NCBI GenBank assembly: GCA_023387985.1
Contig: JAEWHC010000009.1
Span: 1,364,001 to 1,428,000, forward strand
From: Bacteroidota bacterium
Lineage (GTDB): Bacteria; Bacteroidota; Bacteroidia; Chitinophagales; Chitinophagaceae
Reading direction: 5' to 3'
DNA: 64,000 nucleotides
In this document: positions 60,076 through 64,000 of the stretch, one piece after another
How the letters are laid out: each line of letters starts with the position of its first letter
Position numbering within the stretch: position 1 is the stretch's first letter
Translations under genes and position numbers: made by a program
The notes under the pieces: model-generated
What the model was told of the DNA's origin: nothing
What the model saw: the letters and a program-made list of their open reading frames with translations, nothing else
The model's database searches: none

Positions 60076-60405
60076 ATGAAAAAGTACCTGACCCTCTTTC
60101 TCGCTGCATTCTTCTTTAATGCAGGTGTATTGTTTGCCCAAACCACCTCAACGGTGGAAGTGAAAGGAAACTGCGGCATGTGTAAAACACGAATTGAGAA
60201 AGCTGCGCTCAAGGCCGGTGCGGAAAAAGCCACCTGGGATACAAAGTCCAAAATGCTGGAACTGGTAATCTCCAAAAAGGACCTGAAAGTGGAAGATATT
60301 CAGAAAGCCATAGCTGAAGTTGGCCACGATACCGGCGAATTTATCGCAACGGATGAAGCCTACAACGCATTGCACAGCTGCTGCAAGTACAGGGATAAAA
60401 AATAA
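60076..60405 (+). CDS. Exported HMA-domain metal-binding protein
   Basis: This 109-residue protein has a signal peptide (MKKYLTLFLAAFFFNAGVLFAQ) and a heavy-metal-associated domain: the binding loop VKGNCGMCKTRIEKAA puts the ligands at C33 and C36. The ferredoxin-like fold continues through VISKKDLKVEDIQKAIAEVGHDTG. The C-terminal ALHSCCKYRDKK adds H100, C102 and C103, which could form a second binding site. It probably carries copper or a similar soft metal in the periplasm. It is encoded next to a TlpA-like protein and upstream of an RND metal pump. A strong terminator follows. Confidence 0.92.
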   Translation: MKKYLTLFLAAFFFNAGVLFAQTTSTVEVKGNCGMCKTRIEKAALKAGAEKATWDTKSKMLELVISKKDLKVEDIQKAIAEVGHDTGEFIATDEAYNALHSCCKYRDKK

Positions 60406-60430
60406 CCTGCCTGAGCATTAAATAATTTGG

Positions 60431-60456
60431 CCGGAGCAAAGTGCTCCGGTTTTTTA
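60431..60456 (+). terminator. Rho-independent terminator after the HMA gene
   Basis: CCGGAGCA (60431-60438) and TGCTCCGG (60442-60449) form a perfect 8-bp stem with a 3-nt loop, then seven T residues. It lies 25 nt after the HMA gene stop. The 238 nt from here to the next gene contain no other recognisable feature except a TATTTTTG at 60674-60681. Confidence 0.92.
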
Positions 60457-60687
60457 TTAAAGAAAAGAACCGGAGGAATACCTGGCTGGATGTAATTTTT
60501 TGAAAAGCATAAGTCTCCAAGCACCATTTAAGGTATTTAAGGGATTTCAACCGCGCTATGTTTTTATATATGAAATGGTTTCTGATGAACGAAAAACTCT
60601 AAGTGCAAAATTGGGATTCTGTTCAAGATACTGTTTATTGATAAATGTCATATATAGTGTTGGGTCAAAATCCTATTTTTGTTTGTC

Positions 60688-61068
60688 ATGCGCAAGCTTC
60701 CGGCAATACTGTTAATGCTGCTTTACCTCACAAGCTCTACCGAGTTTTACCAGGTACTTAAGCTCCCGCTGCTGGTCAGCCATTTTTTTGACCACAAGGG
60801 CGATGATCCTTCGTTAAGCGTAAAAAATTTCCTGGTCATGCATTATGGAAATCATGGAATGGATAATGATTACCAGAAGGACATGCAATTGCCTTTTAAA
60901 ACGCATGCTGAAAATTCCAATATATCGGCATCGAATATTCCGGCCGGCATAGTCAGTTTGCAGGACAACAAATTTGCCCTGCAGGAAGCAGCTTCTAATC
61001 CCGGGGGCCAGAATTTTGATCCACGGGAAGCGCCCAATGCAATTTTTCAGCCTCCCCGGAGCATATAG
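60688..61068 (+). CDS. Small exported protein preceding an RND metal pump, function unknown
   Basis: Starting at the ATG at 60688 (MRKLPAILLMLLYLTSSTEFY), this is a 126-residue protein whose N-terminal 15-20 residues form a signal peptide or membrane anchor. It has no Cys. Its middle part contains SHFFDHKGDDPSLSVKNFLVMHYGNHGMDNDYQKDMQLPFK, with several His and Asp residues in close order (shown split as SHFFDHKGDD and FLVMHYGNHGMDND). The C-terminal 50 residues look disordered. I recall similar small proteins in front of CusA/CzcA-like pumps in this phylum. A metal-binding or chaperone role is a guess based on the His/Asp-rich segment and the neighbour. A TATTTTTG element lies 6 nt upstream of the ATG. 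Confidence 0.72.
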   Translation: MRKLPAILLMLLYLTSSTEFYQVLKLPLLVSHFFDHKGDDPSLSVKNFLVMHYGNHGMDNDYQKDMQLPFKTHAENSNISASNIPAGIVSLQDNKFALQEAASNPGGQNFDPREAPNAIFQPPRSI

Positions 61069-61137
61069 TCTTCCAGCCATTTATTAGCATGCCGGTTTTC
61101 CGGTGATTTCTAAATTTATTGATACGCAAAGACTTTT

Positions 61138-64000
61138 ATGCTAAATGCAATTATCCAGTTTTCATTAAAGAATAAACTCATTGTTATTCTTGCTGTATTG
61201 GCTCTTGTCATAGCAGGCATAATCAATCTGACCAGGCTATCCATTGATGCCTTACCAGATATTACCAGCAACCAGGTACAGGTGATCACATCAAGTCCTT
61301 CGCTGGCAGCGCCTGAGATAGAACGGTTGGTCACATTCACCGTTGAGCAACAGTGTGCAAACATCCAGGGCATTACTCAAATGAGAAGCATTTCCCGCTT
61401 TGGACTTTCAGTAGTAACGATTGTTTTTGACGACAATGTGGATATTTACTGGGCAAGGCAACAGGTTGCCGAACGCCTGGGAGATATTAAAGAAAACATT
61501 CCCCAGAGTGCAGGAACGCCCATTATGGCGCCACTCACCACCGGCCTCGGCGAGGTTTACCAGTACATTGTAAAACCGGCACCTGGCTACGAATCGAAGT
61601 ATGACCTTGCGGACCTGCGGACCATCCAGGACTGGATCATTCGCCGCCAGTTGCTTGGCACCCCGGGTGTGGCTGATGTCAGCAGTTTCGGGGGCAATCT
61701 GAAGCAATACGAAATAGCTTTTACTCCCCAAAAGCTGAACGCCATGAACGTAACCCTGGATGAATTGTATACCGCCCTGGCGGAAAACAATGAAAACAGC
61801 GGCGGGAGTTATATTGAAAAAAACAACCAGGCTTTATTTATACGTACAGAAGGTTTATTGCAAAACATCAGCGATATCCAGAATGTAGTGGTTAAAACAA
61901 ACCCCGGCGGCAATCCTGTTTTTGTGCGGGACGTGGCCACCGTGCAAATAGGCCGTGCCCGCAGGTATGGAGCACTGGTTGACGGATCGAAAGGTGAAGT
62001 AAGCGGCGCGGTGGTCCTTATGCTCAAAGGTGCGAATGGCCTGCAGGTAATCAACCAGCTCAAAAAGAAAATGGAGCAGGTCAGCAAAATCCTTCCGGAA
62101 GGCATAGTGGTTGAAGTATTTTATGACCGGAGTAAACTGGTGAACCGGGCGATCAAAACCGTTCAGAAAAACCTGGCCGAAGGCGCCCTCATTGTAATAT
62201 TTATCCTGGTGCTGTTCCTCGGAAATTTACGTGCCGGACTCATTGTGGCATCGGTCATCCCATTAGCCATGTTATTTGCCATCATTATGATGAACCTGTT
62301 CAAGGTATCGGGTAACCTGATGAGCCTGGGAGCGCTCGACTTCGGCCTCATCGTGGATGGAGCGGTAATTATTGTAGAAGCCGTACTTCACCAGTTGCAT
62401 GTACGGCATCATAAACTTGGACCAACGCAGCTTACCGCGGCGGAAATGGATCGTGAAGTTGGCCGTTCTGCAAGCAAAATGATGAACTCGGCCATGTTTG
62501 GCCAAATCATCATCCTCATTGTTTATTTCCCCATACTTGCGCTTGTTGGCGTAGAAGGAAAGATGTTCAGGCCTATGGCCCAAACGGTAAGCTTTGCGCT
62601 AATTGGCGCGGCGCTGCTGTCTCTCACCTATGTACCGGTCATGACCTCACTGGGACTAAACAAAAAGCTCCAATTCAAACTCAGCCTGGCAGATAGATTT
62701 ATGAATTGGCTTGAAAAAATGTATTTGCCCGCGCTCCGTTTCGGGATCAAAAAGAAATGGGCCATTCTCGGCAGCGTGTTGTTGGTTTTCCTTTTCAGCC
62801 TGCTGATAATGAACCGGCTTGGTGGTGAATTCATTCCGGAAATGGAAGAAGGTGATTTTGCCGTGGATACACGGTTGTTAACCGGAGCCTCGCTGGAGTC
62901 GAGCATAGACTATGCGCAAAAAGCGGCTGCATTGTTGGAACAAAACTTCCCAGAGGTGGAGAAAATTGTTAGCCGGGTGGGAGCGAGTGAAATCCCGACC
63001 GATCCCATGCCGATTGAAATGGGGGATTTAATTATTTTATTGAAAGACAAAAAGACATGGACCTCTGCCCAATCTTTTGATGAAATGGCCGATACCATGA
63101 GCCGGGTGCTTGAAAGAATACCCGGATTGTCTGCCGGTTTCCAGTTTCCTGTGCAAATGCGTTTCAATGAGTTGATCTCCGGGGCAAGGCAGGATGTGGT
63201 GGTAAAAATATTCGGCGAAGATTTGGATACACTGGCAGCTTATGCTGCACGAATTGGGCATGTGGTTGAAAAGGTTGAAGGTGCAAGTGATGTTTACGTG
63301 GAATCGGTTACCGGATTGCCACAGGTGGCGGTGAAAATGGACCGGAATGCCATGGCCTTGTACGGCGTTTCGGCAGTACAGATCAACAACGCGGTACTGA
63401 GTGGTTTTGCAGGAAGATCAGCAGGATTGATCTACGAAAATGAACAACGCTACGATATGGTGGTGCGACTTGATAAAAGCCAGCGAAGTGGCGTGGAAGA
63501 TGTGGAGAAAATCCTGATCCAGACTGGCTTGGGAGGCAGCATTCCCTTGCACCAGTTGGCAAGGATAGAAGTAAGTGAAGGACCGAACCAAATTCAAAGG
63601 GAAAACGCAAAACGGCGTATTATGGTGGCATTCAACGTGCGTGGCAAGGATGTGGAATCGGTGGTGAATGATCTTGAAAGCCGGATCAATGCGGAAGTGA
63701 AAATGCCCCCAGGTTACCTGATCCACTATGGCGGGGCATTTGAAAACCTGAAAACTGCTACAACCCGCCTGGCAATTGCGGTACCGGCAGCGCTGGTCCT
63801 GATCTTACTGCTGCTTTACTTTGCCTTTGGCAAAATGAAATATGCATTACTCATTTTTACAGCCATTCCGCTTTCGGCCATTGGCGGAATATTCGCGTTG
63901 TGGACGAGGGGAATGCCTTTCAGTATTTCTGCCGGTGTCGGTTTTATCGCGCTGTTTGGCGTGGCGGTATTGAACGGAATAGTCTTGATTGCGGAATTTA
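61138..64000 (+). CDS. RND heavy-metal efflux pump, CzcA/CusA family, 3' end outside the window
   Basis: The frame opens at the ATG at 61138 (MLNAIIQFSLKNKLIVILAVLALV) and is open to the window end, 954 codons of an expected 1040-1450. It is an inner-membrane proton-driven pump that exports metal ions through an adaptor and an outer-membrane channel. It has the first transmembrane helix, the periplasmic porter domains (ITQMRSISRFGLSVVTIVF, RYGALVDGSKGEVSGAVVLML), and in TM4 the proton-relay residues D401, D407 and E414 in DFGLIVDGAVIIVE. The second half with VFGVAVLNGIVLIAE-type TM region is reached at the edge. The metal (Cu/Ag or Co/Zn/Cd) cannot be read off. It lies 69 nt after the small exported protein gene. 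Confidence 0.95.
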   Translation, partial: MLNAIIQFSLKNKLIVILAVLALVIAGIINLTRLSIDALPDITSNQVQVITSSPSLAAPEIERLVTFTVEQQCANIQGITQMRSISRFGLSVVTIVFDDNVDIYWARQQVAERLGDIKENIPQSAGTPIMAPLTTGLGEVYQYIVKPAPGYESKYDLADLRTIQDWIIRRQLLGTPGVADVSSFGGNLKQYEIAFTPQKLNAMNVTLDELYTALAENNENSGGSYIEKNNQALFIRTEGLLQNISDIQNVVVKTNPGGNPVFVRDVATVQIGRARRYGALVDGSKGEVSGAVVLMLKGANGLQVINQLKKKMEQVSKILPEGIVVEVFYDRSKLVNRAIKTVQKNLAEGALIVIFILVLFLGNLRAGLIVASVIPLAMLFAIIMMNLFKVSGNLMSLGALDFGLIVDGAVIIVEAVLHQLHVRHHKLGPTQLTAAEMDREVGRSASKMMNSAMFGQIIILIVYFPILALVGVEGKMFRPMAQTVSFALIGAALLSLTYVPVMTSLGLNKKLQFKLSLADRFMNWLEKMYLPALRFGIKKKWAILGSVLLVFLFSLLIMNRLGGEFIPEMEEGDFAVDTRLLTGASLESSIDYAQKAAALLEQNFPEVEKIVSRVGASEIPTDPMPIEMGDLIILLKDKKTWTSAQSFDEMADTMSRVLERIPGLSAGFQFPVQMRFNELISGARQDVVVKIFGEDLDTLAAYAARIGHVVEKVEGASDVYVESVTGLPQVAVKMDRNAMALYGVSAVQINNAVLSGFAGRSAGLIYENEQRYDMVVRLDKSQRSGVEDVEKILIQTGLGGSIPLHQLARIEVSEGPNQIQRENAKRRIMVAFNVRGKDVESVVNDLESRINAEVKMPPGYLIHYGGAFENLKTATTRLAIAVPAALVLILLLLYFAFGKMKYALLIFTAIPLSAIGGIFALWTRGMPFSISAGVGFIALFGVAVLNGIVLIAEF

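Noticed and set aside
1..64000. Search for CRISPR arrays, insertion sequences, prophage genes, rRNA and tRNA genes
   Set aside because: No repeat-spacer pattern, transposase, integrase, terminal inverted repeat pair or RNA gene could be recognised by eye on either strand.

Overview
This 64 kb window is chromosomal DNA of a Bacteroidota bacterium, most likely from the Chitinophaga-like branch. The evidence for the phylum: -7 promoter elements of the TAnnTTTG type, a protein with the C-terminal domain that sends cargo through the type IX secretion system (T9SS), RemB/Wzi-like outer-membrane proteins, an HU-CCDC81-type protein, a long (411-residue) IspH, and several large outer-membrane beta-barrels of the phylum's usual style. 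No insertion sequence, phage gene, CRISPR array, tRNA or rRNA was found. Both ends cut a gene: folD on the left, a CzcA/CusA-type metal pump on the right.

Left part (1-24 kb). Housekeeping genes (folD, cmk, ispH, class II aldolase, a short malic enzyme, holA, ribF, purM, ftsE, rpsO, pnp, prmA, plsY) are interleaved with envelope genes of unknown function. These are a barrel plus helix-hairpin-helix/barrel pair (695-3581), a 1150-residue putative outer-membrane protein (8381-11833), a membrane-anchored coiled-coil protein (12051-13040) and two glycosyltransferases (17096-19409).

Middle part (24-45 kb). A secreted VPS10/sortilin-type propeller protein is followed by the aat-clpS pair of the N-degron pathway. 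Next comes an apparent three-gene envelope operon: a large TPR protein, an outer-membrane barrel and an HU-CCDC81-like protein with a C-terminal membrane anchor. It is followed by a three-gene biotin-dependent acyl-CoA carboxylase operon, a serine hydrolase, a methyltransferase, radC, prs, a TPR lipoprotein and a T9SS cargo protein.

Right part (45-64 kb). This holds an S9 peptidase, an SDR oxidoreductase, a ferredoxin-acetyltransferase fusion, a short MutS-like ATPase next to a dihydroorotase, two tandem RemB/Wzi-like paralogues, the conserved yceD-rpmF-plsX cluster, and a metal/redox cluster (TlpA-like thioredoxin, HMA-domain protein, small His-containing exported protein, RND pump).

The best candidates for something undescribed are the TPR-barrel-HU-CCDC81 operon, the helix-hairpin-helix outer-membrane protein, the tandem RemB/Wzi-like pair, and the small exported protein in front of the RND pump. 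Functions were assigned by reading motifs in the translated sequence; no database search was run.
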